Assembly (NCBI RefSeq): GCF_040436345.1
Contig: NC_133218.1
Location: 6,202,484 to 6,266,483, forward strand
Length of the DNA stretch: 64,000 nucleotides
Direction of reading: 5' to 3'
Source: Pagrus major
Taxonomy: Eukaryota; Chordata; Actinopteri; Spariformes; Sparidae
The notes below the pieces were generated by a model that saw nothing but the letters and a program-made list of their open reading frames with translations, was not told the origin of the DNA and did no database searches. Made by a program: the position numbers and the translations under genes. This document shows positions 12,601-23,122 of this stretch, one piece after another (position 1 is the first letter of the stretch; each line of letters starts with the position of its first letter).

Positions 12601-14048
12601 CATTGTAAAAAGTAGAAACAGAGTTGAAAAAACACGACCAAAGCCTGATGAAAGTTATCTCCAGTCATTACAATCCAACTAAACAAACTGTTCAATCAGC
12701 TATGCACATTACATATCATATTATTTATACAGGTTATATATTTACACAATCTGTCCACATATTTAAGTTTTCTTTAAAGTCCAATAACATCTTTGAAGTC
12801 CAATCCAAAACTATAATATCTGCAGTAGTGGAAGGCGTACTCAGATCTTATATACTTAAGTAAAAGTTGTAGAAATAGTCTGATTCAAGTAAAAAGTCCA
12901 ACATTTCCAATTTCACTCAAGTGAAAGTTCAAAAGTATTAGCATTAAAACTTAAGCATTTAAAGTAAGGACTCATTGCGCAGAATGGCCTATTTCAGAAT
13001 AATGCACAGTATTTTATATTCTTTTGATGCATCAATGTGGACCAATTCCTATTTATTTATATTTCACATATAGTACTTTTTATACTGTAGGGTAGCTTGT
13101 AGAGCCTGACCGATACTTGGTTTTTGAGGCTGTTGTCGATATTGGTGAGTTAAAAAATAATTCTGATATCACTATATTGACTGATATGTGCATATTCTTT
13201 GCAATGATCCTTGTGACAGAGACAGAGACATGTCACAGAGGCATGATATTCAACATAAATTAACATAAATAAACTTCAGACTGATATCAGTGCACTAAAA
13301 GAGGGAACTACACTGGGAATTTAATAATCATAAATTACCCCAAGCAGCTTTTACTGCATGATACATTATAATCTCCAAAAAAAGTTTTCACATCGGAGGA
13401 AATACATGCCAATACAGATATATCTGTAATAGGCTGATATCGTTCGATAATATCGGCTAACCGATATATCAGTCGGCTCTAGCAGCTTGTGAACCTCCTC
13501 CTGGGGATCAGTAAAGCTTGCAGCATTAATCTGAATCTGGAAAGTAACTGAAAGTAACTTATAGTATGTTGTCAAATACATTTAGAGGAGCAAAAAGGAT
13601 TATTCTTGCATCTAAAATGTAGCAGAGTAGAAATATAAAGTAGCAGAAAATGGCGATACTCAAGTAAAGTGCAAATACTTCCAAACTATACCTAAGTACT
13701 TAAGTAAATGTACTTAGTTACTCTCTACCACTGAATGTCTGTGACTGCTGTGGCGTTTAAATAAAAGAATAAAACCAGTGCAAATGATCCATTTACCATC
13801 ACTTATTAAAATAGCAATGTTTAATGATGCAATGATGACGCAAGCAAGGTATTTCACGTTACTCACGTTCACTGATTACTTCTAAGGAGGGCAGAAAGTA
13901 ATCATCGCAGACTATCGCGACAGCCAGCAGCATGTAGAAGATGATCATAAAATAGATGACGAGCCCTCCATCCTTCCTCTCCTGCACCGTGAAGAACCCG
14001 CCGGGAAACTCTGAGGACTGTGGAGAGATACACTCTGTCTCATTCTCT

Positions 14049-14081
<33 letters not shown>

Positions 14082-14501
14082 CATCACTGACAAAATCCGT
14101 CATAAAACAAGCATCTTGTTGCTGGAGACAGTTTGGAGTGTTCAGAGCAGTTTCACGGTGATTCATGCCAATCAGACATGAGTTTCACAGCTGCTGAGCC
14201 ACAATGGATTTCTCACAACACCAAAATGAGCCGTGGCATTTATAATGACGCGTTAAAATCAGATTATACTAACAAAACAAACCTACCAAGGACTTTCGTC
14301 ACATTCAAAACACCACAAACAAACACACACATTTAATGTCTTACCCAGAGCCCGACGCACCCTGGCAGAGTGGGTCCCCTCAGCTGATTGTGCTGTATAT
14401 GACACAAGATGGACGCTGCAGTACAAAAATAATACAAATCCTAGAAAGTAAGGTATAAAATCTTTTCTCTTCTTTCTCTGCAGAGCTGCCCCCTTATTCA
14501 T
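6669..14501 (-). CDS. slc24a5: slc24a5: sodium/potassium/calcium exchanger 5 (NCKX5, 'golden')
   Basis: K+-dependent Na+/Ca2+ exchanger of trans-Golgi/melanosome membranes, required for normal melanin pigmentation in fish and humans (family knowledge). Nine coding exons, in gene order: 14501-14345, 14046-13867, 12064-11981, 11716-11613, 11478-11378, 9659-9376, 9295 (or 9298)-9089, 7176-7075, 6991-6669. All junctions are AG/GT and all phases agree; the exons sum to 1542 or 1545 bp, i.e. 513 or 514 residues. The start at 14501 ([14 protein letters not shown]) precedes a hydrophobic signal-anchor; the longer upstream open frame lacks family similarity. Alpha-1 repeat motif [20 protein letters not shown] (exon 3) and alpha-2 motif [20 protein letters not shown] (exon 8) hold the transport residues. 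The C-terminus ends [18 protein letters not shown]. It lies tail-to-tail with myef2, as in human. Confidence 0.96.
7075..7176 (-). CDS. slc24a5: slc24a5 exon 8: alpha-2 ion-binding repeat
   Basis: A 102-bp exon encoding [20 protein letters not shown] and [13 protein letters not shown], the second alpha repeat. It is joined in phase 1 to the last exon, which continues [20 protein letters not shown] and four further hydrophobic segments. The last exon runs to the stop at 6669-6671. Confidence 0.94.
7980..8215. repeat. Dispersed teleost repeat fragment in slc24a5 intron 7
   Basis: Contains ACTGTATTTATATAGTGCTT and, further on, TCAGGAGCAATAT. I recall this combination as a very common repeat of fish genomes. 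It sits in the 1.9-kb intron 7177-9088. No terminal repeats or ORF were seen; the class is uncertain. Confidence 0.5.
9763..10100 (+). repeat. Dispersed repeat with CTTGACTTG motifs, copy 1
   Basis: The block around TTTAAAAGTGATGGGGAAGG and CATACTTTTTGAACCAGTTA, followed by repeated GACTTGACTTG/ACTTGAG motifs, recurs in the same orientation at about 32590-33050. It lies in the 1.7-kb slc24a5 intron 9660-11377. No coding capacity; family not identified. Confidence 0.6.
10130..10335. mobile_element. hAT-like MITE fragment in slc24a5 intron
   Basis: Shares TTTCCCAAAGCCCAA and a GTTCACAACC ... GAGGAAAGAAACC block with the element at 20810-21500, and ends GGTTGCAGCTGTAAC, like the right ends of the GCTGCAA family in this window. 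The left end is eroded. Confidence 0.55.
11981..12064 (-). CDS. slc24a5: slc24a5 exon 3: alpha-1 ion-binding repeat
   Basis: This 84-bp exon encodes [20 protein letters not shown] and the following ELVTAFL, the first of the two alpha repeats that line the cation path in NCKX exchangers. The Ala after VAG (about residue 123 here) aligns with human Ala111, the site of the common A111T skin-colour variant; this fish has the ancestral alanine. The exon is phase 1 at both ends. Confidence 0.93.
12823..13733. mobile_element. MITE with AGTACTTAAGTA ends, carrying a nested element
   Basis: Left end CAGTAGTGGAAGGCGTACTC and right end CTTAGTTACTCTCTACCACTG are imperfect inverted repeats. Subterminal sequence is rich in AAGTACTTAAGTAAA. 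Related sequences occur at about 15230-15380 and 27420-27982. Positions 13100-13481 inside it are a separate inserted element. It lies in slc24a5 intron 2. Confidence 0.65.
13100..13481. mobile_element. hAT-like MITE nested in the 12823-13733 element
   Basis: Ends are TAGAGCCTGACCGATA and (reverse complement of the right end) TAGAGCCGACTGATA. Flanks GTAGCTTG (13092-13099) and GCAGCTTG (13482-13489) form an 8-bp target duplication with one mismatch. A related element occupies 25115-25662. No ORF. Confidence 0.8.
14050..14081. repeat. (CA)16 microsatellite abutting slc24a5 exon 2 acceptor
   Basis: On the minus strand this reads (GT)16 followed directly by CAG and exon 2 (first base 14046). It takes the place where a polypyrimidine tract normally sits, so it is functionally part of the 3' splice site. 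Confidence 0.9.
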
Positions 14502-14827
14502 TGTCAATGCAGTCAGTGAAGTGGAATTAGAAATTACTTCTCCAGGGAGGCATGCAGTATGTTTCTTCAGCCTGACAAGCCTGCAAAAGATTAAATGTGA
14601 GCTGAAGCTGCCTGTGAGCGCTGCATCTAACACTACACTACACTACGAGCTGCACGCAGAGAGATTATTGGGGGGGAGAGAGCATCTTTTAAGGTCCAAC
14701 AGGAATGGGGGGGAGTCATCACGAGTTGCGAGTCATTCCAGTCGAGTTGAACACACCACGGCCCTGAGGCGCATCAGGGGTGAATTTCAGAATGAAGCCA
14801 CACAAACACACTCCTGTTACATCTTCA

Positions 14828-14975
14828 CACGTGGAAAATGAGTTGTTTCTTCGCTGCTAACAGAATTATAACACACATTACACGCCTGTCAGATATAAAA
14901 GTGGGTAAAAGCAGGTTTAAAGTTGCGCAGGTCAGAGTTCACTTTTAAAATAAAAAATAAGTTGACCTTCATGTG
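14828..14975. promoter_or_regulatory. Candidate E-box and M-box upstream of slc24a5
   Basis: CACGTG at 14828-14833 and TCATGTG at 14969-14975 lie about 330 and 470 bp upstream of the slc24a5 start codon. Both are the motif types bound by MITF, the master activator of pigment-cell genes (established for other melanocyte promoters). Short motifs occur by chance, so this is inference from position. Confidence 0.3.
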
Positions 14976-16199
14976 CATTAGTGTCAGGAATAGAGTTTAT
15001 CATTCAGCAGTTCATTTACTGATATGTTAGTACAAAGCAGTCGTTTTTGGGCCTGTAATATGAAGAAATATATGATTATGAAATATATATTAAAGTACAA
15101 GTAAAAGTAAATTTGACATATATGTGTATATATATATATGTATACTATGGGTTTGAATCTGATATTCAGCATTATTTTCAATTATTGGAATCAGTATTTG
15201 ATTTTTCTGATCGCTGATAAATAAATAATTTAAAAAAAATGAGCTACTTTGGCTCTGATGCTGCAGAGTAACAAGTAACTAAAGTTATCAAATAGGCTAA
15301 ATGTAGTGGAGTAACAGTAGAATATTTCCCTCTGGAATGTTACAGAGTCGAAGTAAGTACAGTACAAATACTCCCAAACTGTATTTAACATCTTCAAATA
15401 ACAAGCAAGTGTTCACACACTTAACAAGGAGAAAATACACAACAAAAAATAAACAAGAAACAATCTAATAAGAACAACAACCACGCCCATATAATATAAT
15501 ATAATATAATATAAATCAAATCAACTTTAAAGGGGTTTAATCAATATATAACTTGAGTAATTCAGAAAGTCTCAAAGCACACAGTTTTTATCTGTGAATC
15601 AATGTCAATTCACACATTTAGTTATACGGATATAGCAGAAACATCATCTAAAGCAGGGCTGCCCACAGAGGGGCTCATGGGCCAAAATAAAATAAAATAA
15701 AATAAAATAAAAATAAATAAATAAATTATAATATAAATTGCTGTCATATTTTTCTGAGATAAAAATACACTTTAAATATGTTGGGTCACTAATTGTTAAT
15801 TATTTTTTATAATCTGAGCCCTGCGACATGTGCAGGAAGTCAGTCAGTAGAGAGCTGAAGTCATGTCCCTTCTGGTGAACCACCATGGGACCTTATTTAA
15901 GAAAAAAATATATGTATGGTAGTGATTGGAGAGAGACAAATGATTCTTTAGAGCCCGTTTGAATTGTAACAGGAATTACATATATGATGATTGTCAATTT
16001 AAAAGCTCATTTTTCAACTCAAGAAAGTCTCAGTTTGTCATGAAACTAATATCAGACTGGATTAGAAAGACTACACATCCAACAGTTGTGTTAGTGACGT
16101 CATCACCAAAACCCATAACTGAAACCCTGTAGAGTCAGTCCCATAGGCTATATTAGCTATCTGACAAAACTGACAAACTTTCCTTTCACATAAGTGGAG

Positions 16200-16445
16200 C
16201 TAAAGGTCGAAAAGCTCCAGCAACACTTATAGTATATAGAACAACTTTATGAGACTGATGTGTTTCAGCTTGTTGCCTTCATCAGGGTCATTGAGAAACA
16301 AATTCCAAACAATATTTAAATAAGGCAGGTAAAGGCAAGAAAAAAATGATATATAGAAGACAACCAATCATATACATCCATACACATATCAGCCAATGGA
16401 GCAGCCACAGAGGGGCGCTGGTTGTGTGGTCATATGGCTTAATAT
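16200..16445. repeat. Dispersed repeat fragment (CTTGTTGCCTTCATCAGG type)
   Basis: Contains CTTGTTGCCTTCATCAGG followed by a diverged tail. I recall this phrase as part of a common fish interspersed repeat. No ORF or clear ends; class not assigned. Confidence 0.4.
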
Positions 16446-17025
16446 AACTGCAGTTATCAATATGAGCAGATTTATTGTGATTTTCACCTTTAATTTTGAG
16501 GTGGCGGCCATGTTGGTGTGGGTGACGTATATTGAACGAGTACTAAATGTTATTTTACTATGTTTGTGACAAACTGCGACTTTCTTGGACCTGCATAATT
16601 ATCTTTAAAATTCACAAACAATCATATTTGTGATTCATGGCACAATTCAAACAGGGTCATACATTTATTTTGCCCCTCTGAAATAAGGTACTCTGGAAGT
16701 GGTAAGACTTTGCCTGTTTATTGAGGGAACTTGGGACCCTAGTAATATGTAATATAGATGTTTGCTTTTGGCCTGTTGCCCCACATTATGGTTCAGTTTA
16801 GGCCGTCTAAGGAAAGAAGTTTGAGCACCCCTGATCTATAGATATGACATGTACATTGAGCTACAGTGTGTCAATACTGAAACTATGAGCTAGAAATTCT
16901 CATATTACAACTTTAATTAGACAAGTGGGCCAATCAAATTAACCTGTGTGACAGAGAGAAAGGGGTGTGTGTGCGTCCACGTTCTCACCACAACTCCTCA
17001 CATGAGGAAGCTTGGTCAGGACAAC

Positions 17026-17077
17026 GTGTGTGTGTGTGTGTGCGTGTGTGTGTGTGTGTGTGTGCGCACGTGTGCGG
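17026..17077. repeat. (GT)n microsatellite
   Basis: GT dinucleotides interrupted by GC steps, ending GCGCACGTGTG. Open frames through it encode only Cys-Val or His-Thr repeats and are not genes. Confidence 0.9.
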
Positions 17078-20000
17078 AGTGACGGGGTGTCGGACTTGCT
17101 CGGACATGCCCCAAAGTTTCCCCCAAATCCACAAACCAGGGAACGTGCGCACTACAAGACAGCTTCACACGCAGGAGACACTGAGCTGACGGACAGTCTG
17201 TGTCCACAACAGAGACAGGCCTGCAGGACAAGAGGTGAGTTCTTCATTGCTTTCGTTATGTTAACCACGCTGGACTAAATTGTGAAGTCTGCATGTGCTG
17301 GTCATGTTGCAGGTTGCATGGATGGAAAACACTGAGCACGAGCTCTTGAAGTTCTCTGTGAATGCCAATTAATTCCTAAAATGACTTGTTGGCATTTATA
17401 TTGCATTAGTGCTCCCAGCACATCAGCTCATTAAGGCCGCACACGCTTCTCCTGTTGTGATGGATCACTGTGTCAAAACTGTGTTTTTTATGGTCCAATA
17501 ATGGACAAGAGTGAGTAAATGGCGCCCCTGTGTGGAGTAATTAGTCTAGATTGTTTCTGTTAGGAAAAAAGAGAATTGAATAAACTTTATTGTCCAGCTG
17601 AGGCAGAGATATATGAACACAAACATGTCCACAAGATAAAAACATCCATTTAACAGAACAAACATCTGACAGTATTACAACAGTCCCTGCCCATGTCACA
17701 CCCATGCTGTAGCCTACACTCTCATATTTAAGCTTACTGTAGTTTGATGACCACATTAATCACATTTTGGATAAAGGCTTTTAGATCTTTACTATTGTTT
17801 GTGTTTTGATATCTAAGGTATCTTGTAGTTTGACCATTTTTTGACGTTAAAGAAATGTGTAGCCGTGTTAGACCACCCTCAGGTTAATAAATAAACGTCA
17901 AGTGATAAGTAAATCATAGAAAAATAGGAAATATAACTAGTGAAAGTGAAACCATTCCATACATTTTGAAAACTCGGCTCAAATGAATGAAATGTTAGTT
18001 CATCTCACTTCTTCTGAGACTACCAGAGCTTGTTGCAGGTCATTTTCTATTTAATTTCAAAAGTTTCTATTTCAAACTATCTTTTTTCTTAAGTCTTTGT
18101 TATTTTACCACACTTCCCCCAGTGGCCATTTTGTTCCATAATGACACTTTTTATCACTCAGTGGAGGACAGCAGTTTTTAAACAGCTTTACAAATGTATC
18201 TGAATAATTTACAGTTGTGTGGCTATAAAATCACCTCAAAAGCATGTTTATTATCGAGGTTGTAGTTTGCAGTGGTGTTGAACTGGACTGCATCTGATTG
18301 AAAAGGAGTTTCTAATATTTTGGCCACCTCATTTATATACATGAGAAGGGCAATACTAGAAACACCTGCCCACATAATGCACTCCACTACAACAAAACCA
18401 CCCAGCATGGCCTCAATAATAAACATAAATAATCCACAAGCTTTTATAGGCAACTGAGAGAGACAGAGAAGTTACAATCTGCTCACATATGGCCAATACA
18501 AAAGAGATTAAAACATGTTAATTGCTACAAGCACCATTAATGCCCATGTTGTGCCAGAAAACAAGGCTTCACCCAGTAGAGAGGGCTTAAGTTAGTGAGT
18601 TGAATGAATTTGAGATTTTTTAGTCGTACCTGTTACCAGATTTTAACAGTTGATTTTATAACTTTCTTCCTCCGTAGTGTTGTTTGCTAAAGGTGTGTCA
18701 GTTGGACAGAAAATTAAAGCAAGGAGGACAGGCTGCATGATAGAGACTCATTGTAAACAAAGACAGTGCATCTGCTCCTGGGTCCTTACAGTGCCAGAGC
18801 TGTAATGGTTGTATGTTTGCACGGTTCCAGATAAAGGAAGAGATAATGTTAATGGCAGAGCTGTCGCATTGGATTGCATGTCATTGTACAGGTGAACCTA
18901 ATGAAATGTCCGGTGAGTGTATATTTAAAACTGCCAATGAGATTATGTTGGTTACCGATGTCTGTTTGTTTGTTGATTTGGCATTTTTCAACATTTTTGT
19001 TCATTTCTTGATGAAAAAAATCAGGTGTATCTAGATGGCTGGTATCTATGAGTGAGGACTATTTGATGCAAATTGTAGATCTGGTGATTTTAAATTATGG
19101 TTACCCAGTTATGGGTGGACTCAAATTTAAAGTGATACTGGGCTGTGGAGTTTGATATTGGATTAAGCATTGTAAAGGACATCAACATAGTGCATGTTGG
19201 TTTTTATTTACTATATATTATTGTAGATATTTTATTTTGACACGGAAAAGGAGCTAATTGACGGTAAATTGATTGAGGAAGGTAAACAAGCATCACATGG
19301 ATATAAGGAAATTCACGGATAAAGGAAAAATAACTACGGCGTTGAACTAAACTACAAGAGTGATTTATTAGCCTGGCTGAAAGTGGAAGCAAGGTAAAGG
19401 CTTATGGTACATTTATGTTTGTGTTGAAATTTAAGTTAATTTTATGTAAAGTAAAGCTAAATGCCACAAGCTAATTATAGATGTATGGACTAATAGCTTT
19501 TTGTTTGTTTTTATTTTAGCTCTTATGTCGTTGTTGGTTATAAAGAATTGCTTCAAGGAATAGAATACTTCAGACCACCACCAGTAAAAGCTTCATTAAT
19601 TTCAACTGGCGCTACAGGCATGATTGAATAAAAACTGGCGTATGTAACTTTTGTCTCCCCCTTGTGGCAGGTTTCTCTGCCATAAACTCTACATCGCTGT
19701 TGTAAAAACTCCCCTCTTCAGGTTTAGTATTTTGATGAAAAGTATTTTGATAAAGTTTAGAGTGATACAGGGCTATCGAGTTTGATTTTGGATTAGGCTT
19801 GATTGAATTAAAGGGGGCTGTTGGGCCTTGGTGGAGGTATGCGCTCTACTGAGTGCCATTCTAGTTCTTGTATTGACTCATAAGATATTAATTAAATGAC
19901 ATATTAATTGATGCAATAGTGAACTCTTTGGATCTCCATAGATGTGACTTCAGTTCTATTTCTTGGTATTTCTTTAATGTGGTGTGTTATTTCATCATCA

Positions 20001-20570
20001 GACTAGCCCACAATATGGAAAACCACTAAAAACAGCTGACTTACACTCTTATATCATGGATAATATCAGCCGTTATTGTTCACAGTGTTCAGGCCTGGAT
20101 GTGTGCAGCAGTTTGTTTCTGTCTCTGACCAGACCAGCCAGTAGATGCCAGTGTTGGAGCACAAAGTCTTTGAGGACATTATGAAAATATGATTCCTAAA
20201 CTCATTCCAGTATGGTAAAAGGATTTTTAAGAACAAAATAATATTCCCTGAAGTTCATATAAAGTTAATTTATGAGTTTCATGTTGTGTTTTTACTATCT
20301 GCTGTGTAATTATTTGAGTTTCACGAGTTCAAGAGTCACAGCAGCACCATTGTTCCTCTTATCAAGGCCTGTGAGCCGCAGCCATAAAAATAAATATCAT
20401 ACCGGCTCACTTTTATTTCTTCGACTGAGATAAATGATTTGATAGCATATTATACAGAAGCCCGTGTACAGCAGCTCCTCTCTCTGTGTGTGTTGGAGAG
20501 CTAAGGTAAAATAGCCACTTGGCAAGGAAGCTCTCCATCTAATTTGTCATTGGAAGCCTCTCTGTCTCCT

Positions 20571-20571
<1 letters not shown>

Positions 20572-20610
<39 letters not shown>
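20572..20610. repeat. (GT)n microsatellite
   Basis: About 19 GT units followed by CACGCGCGTGCATG, an alternating purine-pyrimidine stretch. Not in a gene. Confidence 0.92.
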
Positions 20611-20611
<1 letters not shown>

Positions 20612-20804
20612 ACGCGCGTGCATGCTTTCACTTGTGTGTAAGAAGATACAATGGAAACTTGACAATACCCTCTTCCATCTCAGTTGTCACTGGTATTCTA
20701 GCCATGTAAAAGAAAGCTCTTAAAAGTGCCTCCAAACACAGAGGAAACCTTTATTATATGACAATATGCACGTCCTACATGAATTCATTTATTATCTGGC
20801 TGCA

Positions 20805-21505
20805 ACTAACAATTATTTTCGTTGTCCATTAAAGGTGCACTTTGTTATTTTGGGGAAGAAATTTTAATCTCAATTTTTGATTTTTTTTATGCCTAAACAA
20901 ACTAAGTAAACAAACTCTCTTCATGTTCATGACTGAATAAACTTAAAGGACAACACAATTTCATGCTGTTTTACTTTGTTTATATTTATATTTATATTTA
21001 TATTTATTTTATATTTTACTTTTATATTTGGCGGACCCTGCCACCTTTCTAGCTTCAAACAGTGTTCTGGGGACCCTATTTTCCTCTGAGAACAGCTTGT
21101 TTATTCACTTATGAAAAAAATAAATATTTCTGAGTTTGTATTGATATCTCATTATTATTGTAAATATTGAAACTCTAAATTTGAATTTTTTCTCCAAAAC
21201 TACAAAGTGCCCCTTTAGTCTGTTGATGGCATATTTTCTGAAATAGTTGTTTGGTCATTAAAATTTCCATAAAAAGGTCAGTTAGTGTTTCCCAAAGCCC
21301 AAATGACCTCGTCAAATGTCTTGTTTTGTCCACAACCCAAATATATTCAGTTTGCTGTCATAGAGGAGTAAAGAAACCGGAAAATATTTTAAGCTAAGGA
21401 GCTGGAATTGAAGAATTTGGACTTGCTTAAACCAATTAATTGATTATCAAAATAGTTGGTGTCTAAATAGTTGACAAACTGATTGATTAATTATTCCAAA
21501 CATCT
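20805..21505. mobile_element. hAT-like MITE interrupted by a TTAA-type MITE
   Basis: Left part GGCTGCAACTAACAATTATT reads up to 20828; the right part resumes at about 21215 with CTGTTGATGGCATATTTTC and continues with the TTTCCCAAAGCCCAAATGA block shared with 10130-10335. The two halves join into one recognisable element when 20833-21214 is removed, which shows the order of insertion. Confidence 0.7.
20833..21214 (+). mobile_element. TTAA-type (piggyBac-like) MITE, copy 1
   Basis: Starts AGGTGCACTTTGTTATTTTG and ends with the reverse complement of AGGGGCACTTTGTAGTTTTG. The left flank is TTAA (20829-20832) and the right is TTAG (21215-21218), one base off the TTAA duplication expected of piggyBac-type insertion. 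The interior has GGCGGACCCTGCCACCTTTC, found in reverse orientation in the copy at 61329-61615. No ORF. Confidence 0.82.
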
Positions 21506-22033
21506 ATTTTTGGAGTGAATTGTCACATGCTACAGGGTGACTTGTCAGTTTGCATTACACCGCAGTGATGTCAGCAACAGAAAAAAGGGGAAGGAAACAA
21601 GCCCAACAGGAAAAACTGGTTGAGTCGCTCTGTTCACCATTACACAAGAAAAAGTCGGCAGCTTTTATTAGTTTCACAGGATCACTCCGTGTTCCTGACC
21701 TGTGCACCGTGTCCTGCCTTCTCTTATACTGTTCCTTGGCTCAGCACAGCTCTGTTTGTTTTCTGTACTTCAACTTGAATACCAGCACCCTGCCCTCTGC
21801 AAGGAGTGTTCAAGGTTCAGGAAGATAACGAGAGGTGAGTGGCTGACGCATAGCCCGTGTTATGTTACCAGCCGCTCATATCAGATTACGGTAGACAGCA
21901 GGTTGGGTGAAACTGCAGCTGTATTCAGATCGTCGTGGCTCGAACAAACCAGGAACTGGGACAAACAAAGGAGTTTTACAGAGGCTAAAGAAGCTAACCG
22001 GGGGCTTCCTGTTGTTTTGAGAAGAGCGTTACC

Positions 22034-23122
22034 ATGGGTGAGAAGACACAACACCGCCTGCTGCTTTTGCTGTGTTTATCAGGGCTTGTTCACTGTTCTG
22101 CTGGCTTGGTGTTTTGGACAGCCGTGGTGGAAATAAGCTATGCCAAGAACGACAATGAGACTGTGGACAAATACTGTGAGTGTGGGGTGTATGGTCGTAA
22201 CTCTCCGCTGGCCAAAGCCTCCGGTATTGTTACACTTCCCAAGGGAGACCCTAAAGGCTGTGGCCCAGATCCTGTGTACGACCGCAACTCCAGCTCCCCG
22301 GCTTGGATAGCCCTGGTGAAAAGAGGCAACTGCACCTTCAGTGAGAAGATCAATGCTGCCAAAAGTCAGGGGGCATCTGGTGTGGTGGTGTACAATGTGG
22401 AGGGCAGTGGCAACAGCACCACTCACATGTCGCACTCAGATGCACTTGAAATTGTGGCTATCATGATCGGGAACACTCAGGGAATGGAGATATTCAAGCT
22501 GGTGAAGAATGGGACGGATGTTCACATGCATATTGACGTAGGCAGCCCTCATGGGCCCTGGATGGACACCTACTGGCTTTACTTCCTGTCTATCGCCTTC
22601 TTCATTGTGACAGCAGCCTCCATCACCTACTTTGTGTTTATCTCAGCAAACCGTCTATACAACCTGGGCAGACACAGGCGCGCTGAGAAGAGGCTGAAAT
22701 CTGAGGCTAAGAAGGCGATCAAGCGTCTACAAGTGCGCACGCTCAAGAGAGGGGACGAGGAAACCACCTCCGATTCCCACATGTGTGCCGTGTGTATCGA
22801 TTCCTACAAGGCAGGCGAAGTGGTGACAGTGCTGACATGTGACCACATCTTCCACAAAGCCTGCATCGAGCCCTGGCTGCTGGAGAGGAGGACCTGCCCC
22901 ATGTGTAAGTGCGACATCCTGAAAGCCCTGGGGGTTGAGGAGGAGACGAAGGAGACACTTTCTGTCGAGTCGCCACCAGATGCCACTGTGATCACAGTGA
23001 CGGGAGGGGAGCCCATTTATGAAGTCCCACTGACTGATCCAGCGAGCCCTGACCCAGAGAGACATCAGCATCTCTATGACAACAGGGCCTTCGAGGGCGA
23101 GTCGGAGGCTGTGCGAGGATGA
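22034..23122 (+). CDS. Intronless PA-TM-RING E3 ubiquitin ligase, RNF128/GRAIL-like (Goliath family)
   Basis: Single-exon 362-residue protein; Kozak context TTACCATGG at the start. Residues 1-22 are a signal peptide; about 60-165 a protease-associated (PA) domain with several Asn-X-Ser/Thr sites (for example NCT at 99); about 180-204 a transmembrane helix; 251-291 a complete RING-H2 with C251, C254, C269, H271, H274, C277, C288, C291. The stretch after it, CKCDILKALG, is typical of RNF128/RNF133/RNF148. Family members sit in endosomal/secretory membranes, present the PA domain to the lumen to catch substrates and ubiquitinate them with the cytosolic RING (known for GRAIL in T cells). Vertebrate RNF128 is multi-exon, so this looks like a retrocopy lineage akin to the intronless RNF133/RNF148; which orthologue it is cannot be settled here. 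Confidence 0.95.
   Translation: MGEKTQHRLLLLLCLSGLVHCSAGLVFWTAVVEISYAKNDNETVDKYCECGVYGRNSPLAKASGIVTLPKGDPKGCGPDPVYDRNSSSPAWIALVKRGNCTFSEKINAAKSQGASGVVVYNVEGSGNSTTHMSHSDALEIVAIMIGNTQGMEIFKLVKNGTDVHMHIDVGSPHGPWMDTYWLYFLSIAFFIVTAASITYFVFISANRLYNLGRHRRAEKRLKSEAKKAIKRLQVRTLKRGDEETTSDSHMCAVCIDSYKAGEVVTVLTCDHIFHKACIEPWLLERRTCPMCKCDILKALGVEEETKETLSVESPPDATVITVTGGEPIYEVPLTDPASPDPERHQHLYDNRAFEGESEAVRG

Larger units (their letters stand above)
14502..22033. other. Intergenic region between slc24a5 and the RNF128-like gene
   Basis: Holds the slc24a5 promoter side (14.5-15 kb), AT-rich simple repeats (ATAAT units near 15495-15513, AAAAT units near 15683-15724), GT microsatellites at about 17026-17077 and 20572-20610, repeat fragments near 16.2-16.45 and 19.8 kb, and a nested pair of DNA elements at 20.8-21.5 kb. 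No convincing coding sequence; the GT-rich ORFs near 17.0 kb are repeat artefacts. Confidence 0.7.

Noticed and set aside
21702..22136. 144-codon ORF overlapping the RING gene start
   Set aside because: Different frame from the RING protein, no domain, and starts in repeat-flanked sequence; probably 5' UTR.
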